From JADJGC01 sp964576925 (GTDB lineage: Bacteria; Zixibacteria; MSB-5A5; CAIYYT01): a stretch of DNA of 64,000 nt. The stretch spans positions 620,001 through 684,000 of the forward strand of contig CAZNWJ010000001.1 of the NCBI GenBank assembly GCA_964576925.1. Direction: 5' to 3'. The notes under the pieces are model-generated. The model had not been told where the DNA came from. It saw only the letters and a list, made by a program, of their open reading frames with translations, and made no database searches. Below are positions 35,585 through 45,519 of the stretch, one piece after another. Each line of letters opens with the position of its first letter. Position 1 is the stretch's first letter. The position numbers were made by a program, and so were the translations under genes.

Positions 35585-36046
35585 TTATCTGGACTTTTGC
35601 ACTGGCAGGACCAGAATCGGAATTTCAGTTTCCTTGACCAGATGCTCGGCATCGCTGCCGCGCAGGTGCTCAAGCAGTCCCGTCCGTCCCGTAGTTGTAA
35701 TGACAATCAGGTCACATCCGGTCTTTTCGGCGGTTTCGAGAATTTCGTGTACGGGGTCGCCTTCGCGCAACAACACCTGGTGCTTGATTTCGCCCCCGCC
35801 GGCACGCACCAGTTCCTCCTCAAGGATCTTCTTCGCGGCAACGGCGGTATCGCGCTCGTCCTTGAGAAATTCATAGGAGGAAACCCGCAACAGCACCATC
35901 TCATCCTTCGACATGAACTCCGGCCGCACGTTGAGCATAACCAGCTCGGCATTGCAGAGCTTAGCCCATTCGACGGCTTGCCGGACGCCCGGCATCGACT
36001 GCTCGCTCAAATCAGACGGGACGAGGATCTTCTTGAACATGGTCAA
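35585..36046 (-). CDS. Universal stress protein (UspA family)
   Basis: The 153-residue single-domain Usp begins MFKKILVPSDLSEQS and contains the ATP-binding motif G-x2-G-x9-G(S/T) in TTGRTGLLEHLRGSDAEHLV, followed by IPILVLPV. ATP-binding Usp proteins act in general stress survival. GAGG lies 6 nt before the ATG. It sits 7 nt after the antiporter gene and 3 nt before the protease gene. Confidence 0.93.
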   Translation of the reverse strand: MTMFKKILVPSDLSEQSMPGVRQAVEWAKLCNAELVMLNVRPEFMSKDEMVLLRVSSYEFLKDERDTAVAAKKILEEELVRAGGGEIKHQVLLREGDPVHEILETAEKTGCDLIVITTTGRTGLLEHLRGSDAEHLVKETEIPILVLPVQKSR

Positions 36047-36053
36047 CCTCGCT

Positions 36054-37571
36054 CTATAGGAAAAAGATTATCGTCAACAGCAGAAACACCGGCACGAGAA
36101 AGGCAATCGACCACAGCATATAACCAAAGAAACTCGGCATCGGTATCCGCGCCTCTTCGGCAATCGATCGCACCATAAAGTTGGGCGCATTGCCGATGTA
36201 GGTCATTGCCCCAAAGAACACTGAGCCAACGGAAAGAGCGGTCAGATCCGCTACAAAAGCGACGGAATTGGGATGATTCAGGACGCCGTTCAGGATCGGT
36301 GTGACCTCAGCAGGAGCCACGGCCAGGCTTCCCAGGGACAAGTTGAAAAACGTCAGGTATGTTGGCGCATTGTCCAGAAATGCTGACAACGTTCCTGAAA
36401 GCCAGAAATAACTCGCTGGTGAGCCGATGATGGTAAATAGCGGTGCGGCAGCCCCCGCCGTTCCGGCCTGCAAAACCTTCAACGGCGCAACGATCGTCAT
36501 GAATATCCCGATGAACAGAAATCCAACTTCCTTGATCGGGTACCAGCCGAAACCGTTGGCTTCACGATAAGCCGACTTCGTTGAAATCAAACTGACAACG
36601 CCGAGGAGCACGATCAAAGCATCGCGAAACAGCGACTGGATCTCGAAGTGCAATCCGAGGATATTCCACTCACCGATCTTCCATGTACCCGAGAGTAACA
36701 CCGCACCGATGATACCAAGCAGAATCACAAAATTGTGCGCTCCATGCAGGCGCAACGGCTCGCGTGTCGCTGACTCCTCTTCCGGCGGTGTTAGTTCCCG
36801 TCTGTAGAAGTAAGTGTCGAGGGCAAAGTAGGCGGCCAGTAGAATTACAATTGCGACCACCATCTTCGGCCAGAACTGGAAAGTCCAGAAAAAGGGCACG
36901 CCATTGAGAAACCCGAGAAATAGCGGTGGGTCACCCAACGGCGTCAACAGCCCCCCAATATTCGCCACCAGGAAGATGAAGAACACTATTGTATGTACCT
37001 TGCGGCTGCGACCCTTGTTCGCCCTGATTAACGGCCGAATAAGCAGCATAGCCGCGCCGGTCGTACCCATCCAGGACGCAAGCAAGGTCCCCACCAGCAT
37101 GAACACCACATTGGTGCCGGGTTTGCCGACCAGGGTTCCGGAAAGGTAGATACCGCCGGAGACCGTAAAGAGACCCCAGAGCAGAATGATAAACGGCAGG
37201 TAGTGCAGTAGCATCTCATGAGCAATCTCATACACTCCGAGTCCACCAAACACAGCTACGAAGGGAATGGCGAACACCACGCCCCAGGCAAGAGACACCT
37301 TGACATAGTGCTTGTGCCAGAAGCTCGGCGCAATCAGCGGGAGCACCGCGATCGAAAGCAGAAGTCCCACGAACGGGATGCAACTCCAAAGCGGCAGTTG
37401 CGCTCCGAGGGACTCTTTTACTTCCTCCGATTTAAGCAACTCCTGATGCTCTTCCGCAGTTGCTGCCGCCATGACCGGAACCGCGTTCGCGAGAATCACG
37501 AATAGCAATGCGGTCCACATCAAGAGGCGAAAATGTCGAGATAGCTTGATTAACTTGAGACATTCCAGCAT
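36054..37571 (-). CDS. NhaD/CitM-like sodium:proton antiporter family protein
   Basis: The 505-residue protein has about twelve helices and ion-transporter-superfamily motifs: TTGAAMLLIRPLIRANKGR, NIGGLLTPLGDPPLFLGF, LSAFLDNAPTYLTF and FGAMTYIGNAPNFMV. These are typical of NhaD/UIT-type Na+/H+ antiporters rather than carboxylate carriers. The N-terminus has an extra hydrophobic segment (LLMWTALLFVILANAVPVMAA) that may be a signal sequence. An alternative start is the methionine at residue 18. It is the first gene of a stress-type operon with uspA-, htrA- and MBL-type genes. Confidence 0.82.
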   Translation of the reverse strand: MLECLKLIKLSRHFRLLMWTALLFVILANAVPVMAAATAEEHQELLKSEEVKESLGAQLPLWSCIPFVGLLLSIAVLPLIAPSFWHKHYVKVSLAWGVVFAIPFVAVFGGLGVYEIAHEMLLHYLPFIILLWGLFTVSGGIYLSGTLVGKPGTNVVFMLVGTLLASWMGTTGAAMLLIRPLIRANKGRSRKVHTIVFFIFLVANIGGLLTPLGDPPLFLGFLNGVPFFWTFQFWPKMVVAIVILLAAYFALDTYFYRRELTPPEEESATREPLRLHGAHNFVILLGIIGAVLLSGTWKIGEWNILGLHFEIQSLFRDALIVLLGVVSLISTKSAYREANGFGWYPIKEVGFLFIGIFMTIVAPLKVLQAGTAGAAAPLFTIIGSPASYFWLSGTLSAFLDNAPTYLTFFNLSLGSLAVAPAEVTPILNGVLNHPNSVAFVADLTALSVGSVFFGAMTYIGNAPNFMVRSIAEEARIPMPSFFGYMLWSIAFLVPVFLLLTIIFFL

Positions 37572-37674
37572 AACGGATGGCCAAGATAGAGGATTATCAA
37601 TCCATAATCAAGCTGCGATTCATGCCGCCCTGATGGTACTTGATTCCAGCGCATTCTCTGCATAGTTTCCTTTC

Positions 37675-39039
37675 ATGAATATTGTCTCAGCGCTGCAGAG
37701 TATCTTAGGTGATCAAAAGATCATTACTAATCCTACCGCATTGGAGGCAGCATCGATTGACGAATCGTCGATGCTCCCTGTCCTACCCTTGGCAATCGTG
37801 AAAGCAGAGTCCGCTGCCGATATCCAGACTACTGTGCGGTATTGCTACGAAAAGCAGTTGCCATTAACCGTGCGTGCGGCTGGCTCAGCTCTCGAAGGTA
37901 GCACCGTGCCGGTAGCGGGGGGGATCGTCCTCGAGGTAACCGCGCTCAATCGAGTCCTCGAATTCTGGCCGGAGGATCTCCAGGTACGGGTCGAGCCGGG
38001 GATAGTCTACGACAAACTCAATGAGATCCTGAAACGTGAATCACTGTTTTTCCCGCCGTCACCGGGCGGAAGCTCCGATGTGGCTACCATCGGCGGTATG
38101 GTGGCGACCAACGCCAGCGGGATTTACTCGGTAAAATATGGCGGCACGAAGTCGTTTGTGCTTGAGCTGGAGTTGATCGACGGCACCGGGTGTAAACATC
38201 GTCTGGGTAATCGTGCGGTCAAACGCTCCTCCGGGTTCAACCTGATCGACTTGATTGCAGGCTCCGAAGGTACACTCGGCGTGATCACATCGGTCACGCT
38301 TCGACTCCAGGGGATTCCCGAGGGCAATCGAAAATTCGCCTTTAAGTTTCCCGATGAAATCAGCGCTGCGCGCTGTGTCTCTGAGATCATGCGTTACGGC
38401 CTTGATATGGCGGCGGTGGAGTTCCTTGACCGTGAAGTAATCGGCGCATTGAACCAATTGAACGGTTACGGACTCGAGGAAGTCCCTTGTTTGTTTCTCG
38501 AGGTTCATGGCCCGGAACCCGTGCTCGCCAGTAACGCCGAATCGGCTACGGACCTGGCTTCAGAATTCGGCGGTGAACCGCTGCTGCTGGCATCCGGACA
38601 GAACCCGTGGGAAATTCGACACTATGTCACGAATGCCATCAAATTGCGTCGTCCCGGCTATACGATTATTCGCAACGACGCCGCCTTTCCCATTTCGCGT
38701 CTTCCGGAGATTGTCGATTATTGCCGGCAGCTCTCGCAAGAGTCGGGCCTGCTCATTCACGCTTTCGGGCACGTGGGCATGGGGCTGATCCATGCTTTGA
38801 TCCTGGCGCGCCGCGAAGTTGCCGAGGAGTGGCAATTGGGTCTCGAAGTGAATCGCAAAATCATTCTCAAAGCGGTCGAATGCGGCGGGACGATTTCCGG
38901 TGAGCACGGCATCGGCCTTGGCCATAAGGCGATCTTTGGAATCGAGCACGCTGAGTCAATCGACTTGATGCGTCAGATCAAGCGCGTTTTTGACCCCCGC
39001 AATATTCTCAATCCCGGGAAGATCTTCGATCCGAGTTAA
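37675..39039 (+). CDS. GlcD-like FAD-linked oxidase
   Basis: The 454-residue protein has a PCMH-type FAD-binding domain (VRAAGSALEGSTVPVAGGIVLE by its features, PPSPGGSSDVATIGGMVATNASG, YGGTKSFV, AGSEGTLGVIT) and a C-terminal FAD-oxidase domain with GGTISGEHGIGLGHK and FDPRNILNPGKIF. It belongs with glycolate oxidase subunit D and D-lactate dehydrogenases, which oxidise 2-hydroxy acids. The substrate is not determined by sequence alone. No partner glcE/glcF genes follow. Its stop codon overlaps the stop of the convergent gene at 39036. Confidence 0.9.
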   Translation: MNIVSALQSILGDQKIITNPTALEAASIDESSMLPVLPLAIVKAESAADIQTTVRYCYEKQLPLTVRAAGSALEGSTVPVAGGIVLEVTALNRVLEFWPEDLQVRVEPGIVYDKLNEILKRESLFFPPSPGGSSDVATIGGMVATNASGIYSVKYGGTKSFVLELELIDGTGCKHRLGNRAVKRSSGFNLIDLIAGSEGTLGVITSVTLRLQGIPEGNRKFAFKFPDEISAARCVSEIMRYGLDMAAVEFLDREVIGALNQLNGYGLEEVPCLFLEVHGPEPVLASNAESATDLASEFGGEPLLLASGQNPWEIRHYVTNAIKLRRPGYTIIRNDAAFPISRLPEIVDYCRQLSQESGLLIHAFGHVGMGLIHALILARREVAEEWQLGLEVNRKIILKAVECGGTISGEHGIGLGHKAIFGIEHAESIDLMRQIKRVFDPRNILNPGKIFDPS

Positions 39040-42000
39040 CTGCCGGTTTTCATCATCGCCAGCGGTTTGGCCGGATCGGTGACCGCTCCGATCTTGATCG
39101 CATAGCTGTTCCGATTGGCAATGTCTTCGTCAGTGATGATGTGGGCGTCAAGCAGGTGGTCGTTCCGGAATCCGGTTCGCTCATAGTTGACCTCCGCCAG
39201 ACAGAGACTCCAACCTTCCAACCACTGCATCAGGCAGCCGCGCTGCTCTTCGGAGGAGCGGACGTGAATCAATAAGTCGATATCGCTGTTGGGACCGGCC
39301 GTACCATTCTTGGTAGAGCCAAACAGGTAAATCCCCTTAACCCCAAAGCGGTTGGGGTCAAGCCGGGCGGCGATATGTTCGGCCATGGCGTGGCGCCAGC
39401 GCCAATGGTGGTCGCCCGAGAATTCCGGATGTTCGTGCTCCTCCTGCAGAAGTTGAAAGCGCGAGCGCGGATTGCAGAGCATTGCTACGGCGTAGTCGAG
39501 ATCGGCATTCATCAGGACCTGCACGACCTGGCCGGCAGCGCTCCGCGGGACATCGACTAAAGTGATGACGTCCCTGAGGTGCTCGAACTCCGGAAGAATG
39601 TCTTCGAGAATATTGCGTGCACGATGCAGAAAGCCCTCGTTGAAGATAATGCCCGGATCATCGGGATACAGCGGCAGGTAGCGAATCTGCGCCTCCACCA
39701 GATCCTGGAAAAAGTGGGTGCCAAAGGAAAGATCGGGCTGGTAGTTGCCTGCACTGCGGGCAACCTCAATCAGCATGGCGGAGTTGTTGATATCCGAGTA
39801 GGTGACGTTTACTCCCAGCTTGATGTCGCCACGGCTGCCCCAGCGACCCGGACCAATCAGGATGAATTGGCGCTTGGGCAAGAGCTGATTGAGTCGGCCA
39901 ACGGCGCGACCAATCGCCAGAAGTGTCTGGCGGTCACGGACCTCGCCGTACTTCTGCGGGTCGACGTAGACGATGTGCGTAATGTCCGGCATTCGACCGT
40001 TGGAAACGTAGCGATTGGCCGTGAAGATCGTTTTCTCCGCCGGAATCTCTTTGGGAATCGGCGCCGGCGCGCTCTCGTCAGAGTGGCATTGCGGACGACA
40101 CTGGAGCAGATAGAAATCTTTGCCGTCGTGGGCGAATTCGATGTCCACCGGCGTCCCGAGTTTTTCCTCAAGGGTGCGAAGGATCGACTGCATTTGAGTC
40201 ATAAACCGGGTATTCGAGAGCAATCCGTCACACGTAACGATGCAGTGTTCCGTGGAGAAATCGAGATTCACACCTACCGGCCGCTGGAGCCGGTCGCCCT
40301 TGTCGATCGAAACAATTTGCTCGATCATCGGAATCTGATCGCCGAAGCGTTTCAGCAAGTCGGCAATCGACAGTGTCTCAAACGTGTTGGTCTCAAGATC
40401 GATGACATCAATCATCTTCGGCGAGTAGCGCACGGCTTCTTCAACCGTCACGTTCACCCGCAGCCCCGGTTGTCCCGGCGAGACCAGTATCGGGTAATCA
40501 TCGCTGGTGCGGTCGACGGCGCGCGTTCCCAGCCCCATGACGATGCGCAACAGTCCGTCTTCGCGCTTGATGCGCGGTGACCAGCGCAGTTCGTTGCGGC
40601 TAAAGGCCACGCCGGCAAAAACAGGGAAGAAATAGCGTCCGGCGCGCGTGCCGATGACTTCCTGAATGATAATGCCCATCTCTTCATGGAAATCCAGCAA
40701 GCCGCGTTCGGCACGGTATTCAATGGGATCGGGGCCGAAAGTCGACGCATAGACTTCGGCGATCGCGTCCATGAGAGCTGTCAGCCGGTCCTCCTTGCTC
40801 CCCTGGTTGGCAAGGAACAGACTCTTATACTTGCCTGAAAATGCCGATCCAGAGCGATCCTCGAGCAGACTCGAACTGCGCACGATCAGCGGGTGGTCGC
40901 CGAATTCGTCGAGAACGACCGAAAGCGCCTTGATGATGTCCGGAGGAAAAACAGCATTCTTGAAGGTCTGGACGACGTTGGGATACTCCAGACGGATCTG
41001 GTCGATTTCCTTGTACTTCTGTTCAATTACTTCTTCGAAATTATTGTAGCTCATGAAATGAAGCACGACGTCGGAAGTAATATAGAAGGCTTTCGGCGTT
41101 TTGATGTGCGACAAGAGCTCATTGCTTTCACCGGCACGCTTCAAGATCTGACCGGCCAGAAAGATACCGGCGGCCTTGCCCCCTAATTTCCCCTGTGATT
41201 CCGCCAAATAGATCACACGATGCATGACGTCAAAGATGTCGTTCACTTCGACAAAGTGCTTGGCGATGTTGATGTACTCCAATGATTCAGAGAAGATGCG
41301 CCGGATTAGCGACACCATCAATCCGCGCTTCGTGTTCACGGGGATGTCGTGGCCCTCGGGAGCCATGCGGTGGTAACGCCGTACCGCTTCATTGAGCTCC
41401 GAGATCGGAGTATTGATATTCGCCAGGGTCTTGATCAGGAAACTCAGTTTGTCCTGCTGGATCCAGCGCTGGATGAACGAGAGAATTTCGCCGGGAGCCA
41501 GGTGATCGGCGGCGATTTTGAATGTTTCATCGCTAATCAGGTCGCTGCCTTCGAGCAGCAGGCGTTTGCGGTGGGGGACGTTGGAATCCTTGAAGATGCT
41601 CTCGGCTTCACCCACATCATCGGGGTCGTAGTAATGGGCCAGCCGCTTAGCTTCTTCAACGCCTGTCCAACAGAGGTAGTTGAGCATCTTCGTCGAGATA
41701 TTGTAATAGAGATTGCGATCCGTGCGACTGAGCAGATCGAGGACCACGCGCCACTCCGGCTTCGCCTGCTCGACCAGTTCCTGCGCCGCCGTGCGATACT
41801 GCGTGAAGACGGCGCGCATCTTCTGGAAGGTGATGAAACTCGAAAGGCGTTCGGCAATCGTTGCCAAAAGCTTGCTTTCTTCCTTTAGGAAGGGACCGTC
41901 GTCTTCGACGGGCATTTCCGCAGCGTAGTACACGCTGATGGTGCCGATAACCTCGTCGAACACCTTGAGAGCCGCTGTTTGCACCCAGGGAGTGTCTTTC

Positions 42001-42227
42001 AATCCCGAGGTTGTAAAGGTCGCATCTTCGAGAATAATCCGCGCCTGGCAGACTTCAGGGTGCTGCCAGCCGGCCGGGATCGCCTCAATGATCCCCATGC
42101 AGACTTGCTCGATCGTCGTCCCCGGTTTGTTTAGCCACTCTTCAATCCGATAGAGGCAGTTGAGTTCCTTGGCGCGTTCGCGCAGGAACCAGAGCAATTT
42201 GTCGGTGCTGGGTTTATGATCGGTCAT
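39036..42227 (-). CDS. GAF-PEP/pyruvate-binding-nucleotidyltransferase fusion protein
   Basis: The 1063-residue protein fuses three parts. A GAF-like domain lies near residues 15-155. A PEP/pyruvate-binding ATP-grasp domain, as in PEP synthase and PPDK, lies near 345-720 (GGKAAGIFLAG, LIVRSSSLLEDRSGSAFSGKY, ending FYLLQCRPQ). A nucleotidyltransferase of the MNT type covers about 962-1055 with GSTKNGTAGPNSDIDLL, i.e. GS-x10-D-x-D. The phosphohistidine and PEP-binding domains of classical PEP synthase are absent. It may use ATP to phosphorylate or nucleotidylate a partner; that is inference. Its ATG overlaps the stop of the second PEP-binding gene in an ATGA arrangement. Confidence 0.85.
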   Translation of the reverse strand: MTDHKPSTDKLLWFLRERAKELNCLYRIEEWLNKPGTTIEQVCMGIIEAIPAGWQHPEVCQARIILEDATFTTSGLKDTPWVQTAALKVFDEVIGTISVYYAAEMPVEDDGPFLKEESKLLATIAERLSSFITFQKMRAVFTQYRTAAQELVEQAKPEWRVVLDLLSRTDRNLYYNISTKMLNYLCWTGVEEAKRLAHYYDPDDVGEAESIFKDSNVPHRKRLLLEGSDLISDETFKIAADHLAPGEILSFIQRWIQQDKLSFLIKTLANINTPISELNEAVRRYHRMAPEGHDIPVNTKRGLMVSLIRRIFSESLEYINIAKHFVEVNDIFDVMHRVIYLAESQGKLGGKAAGIFLAGQILKRAGESNELLSHIKTPKAFYITSDVVLHFMSYNNFEEVIEQKYKEIDQIRLEYPNVVQTFKNAVFPPDIIKALSVVLDEFGDHPLIVRSSSLLEDRSGSAFSGKYKSLFLANQGSKEDRLTALMDAIAEVYASTFGPDPIEYRAERGLLDFHEEMGIIIQEVIGTRAGRYFFPVFAGVAFSRNELRWSPRIKREDGLLRIVMGLGTRAVDRTSDDYPILVSPGQPGLRVNVTVEEAVRYSPKMIDVIDLETNTFETLSIADLLKRFGDQIPMIEQIVSIDKGDRLQRPVGVNLDFSTEHCIVTCDGLLSNTRFMTQMQSILRTLEEKLGTPVDIEFAHDGKDFYLLQCRPQCHSDESAPAPIPKEIPAEKTIFTANRYVSNGRMPDITHIVYVDPQKYGEVRDRQTLLAIGRAVGRLNQLLPKRQFILIGPGRWGSRGDIKLGVNVTYSDINNSAMLIEVARSAGNYQPDLSFGTHFFQDLVEAQIRYLPLYPDDPGIIFNEGFLHRARNILEDILPEFEHLRDVITLVDVPRSAAGQVVQVLMNADLDYAVAMLCNPRSRFQLLQEEHEHPEFSGDHHWRWRHAMAEHIAARLDPNRFGVKGIYLFGSTKNGTAGPNSDIDLLIHVRSSEEQRGCLMQWLEGWSLCLAEVNYERTGFRNDHLLDAHIITDEDIANRNSYAIKIGAVTDPAKPLAMMKTGS

Positions 42228-43978
42228 GCTGTAATCACTCCGCGGCCCCGCCGGCCGTCGATCTTGATACCAAGCGGCGCAGCCAATTTGACGTAGCGAA
42301 CAAAGTCGCTGTCGCTGACAACATGCTGCTTATTGAGCCACTCCCAATTTATCGGATACTTTGCCGTGTGCGGTATCGAAAAATAGCCTACTTGTGAACT
42401 TATCACGTTGTGGAAAAAGTGCGATCCTTGCGACATCTCGACGTGCATCTCGGCGAGCGAAGTTTCAATTATGACCTTGGCGCCGGAGATCTGCCACCAT
42501 TGCACCGGAATACCTGCCGGCGGGTCGGTTGTTCCCAATCGCCCGAAGACTATGAGAAGGTAGGGATGGCCGTCAAGAATCAGCCGGTGATTGATCGCTT
42601 CCAGCTCCGAGGCGATAGTGTACGATTCCTTGTCCGTGAACAGCCGAGGCTTGAGGAAGACGACATCGCGCAAGGTGTTGATATTGCCGTTGCCAAGCAC
42701 CTTCTCTGAAGCCGCGATGACGCCGGGAGCAGCAAGCTCGTCTTCTTCGACGTCGACCCGGGCGTGCGAAACAAACATGGGGCGCACTTGAAGTATCCAG
42801 AACTTTGCGGCCATATCGCCGGCCGTGTCGATCGTCATGGCAAATTCCATTTCGACTTCGTGACCGACGCACTCTTCGCAGAGTTTCAGCACATAACGAA
42901 TCATCTCATTCAATGGGATGTCGGTGATTTTGAGAAGCGGCGCGAACGTCACCAGGCGCGGGCCCTCCCCCTGAATTCCGGTGACGAGCCGGTCGTTGTT
43001 GGCCTGATAGGTGGATGCAACGAAGCGCAGAGTACCGTCGGTTTCGGCTTCGTCGATTCCGCTGTGAATTAGGAATTCCGTTTCCTCGAGCGGGTCATGT
43101 TCGACGTGACCGAGATTGATTGCCCAGAACTTGCTCTGCGTGCCCTGCATCATTTCCTTGAATGACTTGTAAGGAGGGTTGGCACGTGGGTAGGCCGGAG
43201 AATAGGTCCAACATGTACCCCCGTCAACGACCGTCTTGCCCAAGCCGAGTGCCAGGCTGACGATTCCGTCCTCCGGCTTGGAGTGGCCGGAGCGATAGAA
43301 GTTGTAAGACCGGACGACTCCCGAAACGACCGGATAGAAGCGACTACCGCGGCGTTCTCCCACGACTTTCTGCACAATGACCGCCATCTTCTCCTGGCGC
43401 GGGTCCTGTCTCGTCGTCTTGATGTAGTTCTTAGCGTCGCGGAAGAATGTCGAAGCGTAGACGAACTTGATCGCCTCCGTCAGCGCGCGAAATCGCGAAT
43501 CGGTATCGTCCTGGTTGTTCGGGATCATCTTGGTGCGATACACCCCCGCAAACGGCTCGCGCAACGCGTCTTCAAAAAGGCTTGAAGAACGCACCGCCAG
43601 CGGGCTATGAACGCGTTCGGCGAGAGTGCGCAGGTCGCCGACGACATCCGCGGGCAAGCTCGCCTCGACAAAAGCGTGCGCAATCTGGTCGTCGCGCACG
43701 TCAGGCTTCATCGCCAACTCGTAGAGATCGTTCTCCTGCATGAATTTGTCAAAGACTCCGGTGGCAAGCACCGAGAGTGTAGGGAGTTTGACGCTTAATG
43801 AAGGGAACAGCGTTGGATCGAATTTGGGCACGACGGCGTCTTTGACAAAGGCCAAGCCCTGGGCTTTGCCGCCGATCGATCCCGAGCCGATCACGGAGAT
43901 TGTGCCGGACGAATCAAAAGTCTTGCGGTCAAAGGGGGTCAGCGCATCTTCACGAGAATGCAGCGATCCGTCGGTCAT
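42224..43978 (-). CDS. PEP/pyruvate-binding (PPDK N-terminal-like) domain protein
   Basis: The 584-residue protein consists of the ATP-grasp part of PEP synthase: SIGGKAQGLAFVKD, LAVRSSSLFEDALREPFAGVY, MAVIVQKVVGERRG, and MEFAMTIDTAGDMAAKFWILQVRPM. The swivelling phosphohistidine domain and the PEP/pyruvate barrel are missing, as in the next gene, to which it is translationally coupled. The pair may act as a split or regulatory phosphotransfer system. No Shine-Dalgarno is visible before the ATG. Confidence 0.85.
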   Translation of the reverse strand: MTDGSLHSREDALTPFDRKTFDSSGTISVIGSGSIGGKAQGLAFVKDAVVPKFDPTLFPSLSVKLPTLSVLATGVFDKFMQENDLYELAMKPDVRDDQIAHAFVEASLPADVVGDLRTLAERVHSPLAVRSSSLFEDALREPFAGVYRTKMIPNNQDDTDSRFRALTEAIKFVYASTFFRDAKNYIKTTRQDPRQEKMAVIVQKVVGERRGSRFYPVVSGVVRSYNFYRSGHSKPEDGIVSLALGLGKTVVDGGTCWTYSPAYPRANPPYKSFKEMMQGTQSKFWAINLGHVEHDPLEETEFLIHSGIDEAETDGTLRFVASTYQANNDRLVTGIQGEGPRLVTFAPLLKITDIPLNEMIRYVLKLCEECVGHEVEMEFAMTIDTAGDMAAKFWILQVRPMFVSHARVDVEEDELAAPGVIAASEKVLGNGNINTLRDVVFLKPRLFTDKESYTIASELEAINHRLILDGHPYLLIVFGRLGTTDPPAGIPVQWWQISGAKVIIETSLAEMHVEMSQGSHFFHNVISSQVGYFSIPHTAKYPINWEWLNKQHVVSDSDFVRYVKLAAPLGIKIDGRRGRGVITA

Positions 43979-44107
43979 CTGTGATTCAAGATAAGTGAAA
44001 ATCGCCGAGAAGGGGGATGAAATTATCGGTGAGCGACAATTCGGATTCTGTCAGCAAACACTTAGCGATACCCAATTCGATGCAATTGACCTATATTCGC
44101 CTGATCG

Positions 44108-45439
44108 ATGAGAGAATCACACTTCATCCTGCGCTGGCGGCTGCACTGGTGGATTCTGGCAGGGCTAATCGTTGGAGTCACGGGCGGGCTTATTGCCAAC
44201 GTCGCCGTCGGCGGAAACGATTCGAGGATTGCCTGGGTCGTCAGCCACATCACCGAACCGATCGGGCAGTTGTTCTTGCGATTGCTGCTGATGATCGTCG
44301 TGCCGCTTGTGTTTTCTTCATTGGTGTCTGGTATTGCCGGAATCGGTGATATTCGCACGCTGGGCCGGGTTGGACTAAAGAGCTTTGTCTACACCTTGGT
44401 CATCTCGGCGATCTCGGTCTTTATCGGGATCGGATTAGCCAATTCAATTCGCCCCGGCGAGCGCGTCGATCCATCGACGGCACAAGCGCTTCAGGATCGA
44501 TTTGGGGGTGACGCCTCGAAGAAGATCGAGGCAGCCCAAGCGTCGATTAAGACCGATCCGCCGTTCATGCAGGTCGTCAAGACCTTGGTGCCGGCCAACC
44601 CGATCGCCGCGGTGGCATCCGATCCACCCAATTTGCTGCACATGATGTTCTTCGCATTGATCGTCGGCATCGCTATCACACTCGTCCCTTCCGAAGCGGC
44701 AGCGCCGGTCGTTCGCTTTTGCGAGTCGTTGTTTCGGATCTGTTCGCGGGTTATTGACGTCGTCATGTTGTTTGCTCCGCTTGCGGTTGCCTGCTTGGTA
44801 TTCAACTCGATTTCGCAGTTTGGGCTTGATTTGTTGCAGGCCCTGAGCTGGTTTATCCTGACGGTCTTATTGGGGCTCGGTATTCACATGTTCGTGGTCT
44901 ATTCGCTGTCGATTCGGTTGCTGTCGCGGCTGTCGCCGCTGATGTTCTTCGATCGGATTCGTACCGTGATGTTGACCGCCTTTTCCACTTCGTCCTCCAA
45001 TGCCACCCTGCCGACGACGATCAAGGTGACCGAGGCCAACCTCGGGGTACCGCCGCACATCAACAATTTCGTGCTGACGATCGGCGCGACCGCCAATCAG
45101 AATGGAACCGCGCTCTACGAAGGCGTCAGCGTGCTGTTTCTTGCCCAACTGGCCGGGATTGATCTCTCGCTCGGACAGCAAATCATGGTCGCCTACCTGG
45201 CGATCCTTGGCGGCGTCGGAACCGCTGGAGTGCCGGCGGCTTCGATCCCGTTTATTGTCGTCGTGCTGGTAACGATTGGGGTGAACCCCGGATTGATCGC
45301 CGCCATCCTGGGCGTCGATCGCTTCCTCGATATGTGCCGGACAACTCTTAATGTTACCGGTGATATAACCGCCGCTACCTATGTCGCGCGCTCAGAAGGA
45401 CAACTCAAAGTGCCTGCTAAGTCCGACAATCTGCTCTAA
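44108..45439 (+). CDS. Dicarboxylate/amino acid:cation symporter (DAACS family)
   Basis: The 443-residue membrane protein shows all family signatures: LRLLLMIVVPLVFSSLVSGI, the serine-rich hairpin FSTSSSNATLPTTI, TIGATANQNGTALYEG, GGVGTAGVPAAS and DRFLDMCRTTLNVTGD. It imports glutamate, aspartate or C4-dicarboxylates with sodium or protons. It contains a longer-than-usual loop near residues 115-160. A glutamate dehydrogenase gene lies 1.5 kb downstream on the other strand, compatible with glutamate use. No ribosome binding site stands out. Confidence 0.95.
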   Translation: MRESHFILRWRLHWWILAGLIVGVTGGLIANVAVGGNDSRIAWVVSHITEPIGQLFLRLLLMIVVPLVFSSLVSGIAGIGDIRTLGRVGLKSFVYTLVISAISVFIGIGLANSIRPGERVDPSTAQALQDRFGGDASKKIEAAQASIKTDPPFMQVVKTLVPANPIAAVASDPPNLLHMMFFALIVGIAITLVPSEAAAPVVRFCESLFRICSRVIDVVMLFAPLAVACLVFNSISQFGLDLLQALSWFILTVLLGLGIHMFVVYSLSIRLLSRLSPLMFFDRIRTVMLTAFSTSSSNATLPTTIKVTEANLGVPPHINNFVLTIGATANQNGTALYEGVSVLFLAQLAGIDLSLGQQIMVAYLAILGGVGTAGVPAASIPFIVVVLVTIGVNPGLIAAILGVDRFLDMCRTTLNVTGDITAATYVARSEGQLKVPAKSDNLL

Positions 45440-45519
45440 CCGGGAAACTTCTTGCAGCCAGACTGCGAATATAGTACTAATCATCCTGTTTAAACACCCA
45501 CTCCTTCGATTGGCAGGAC

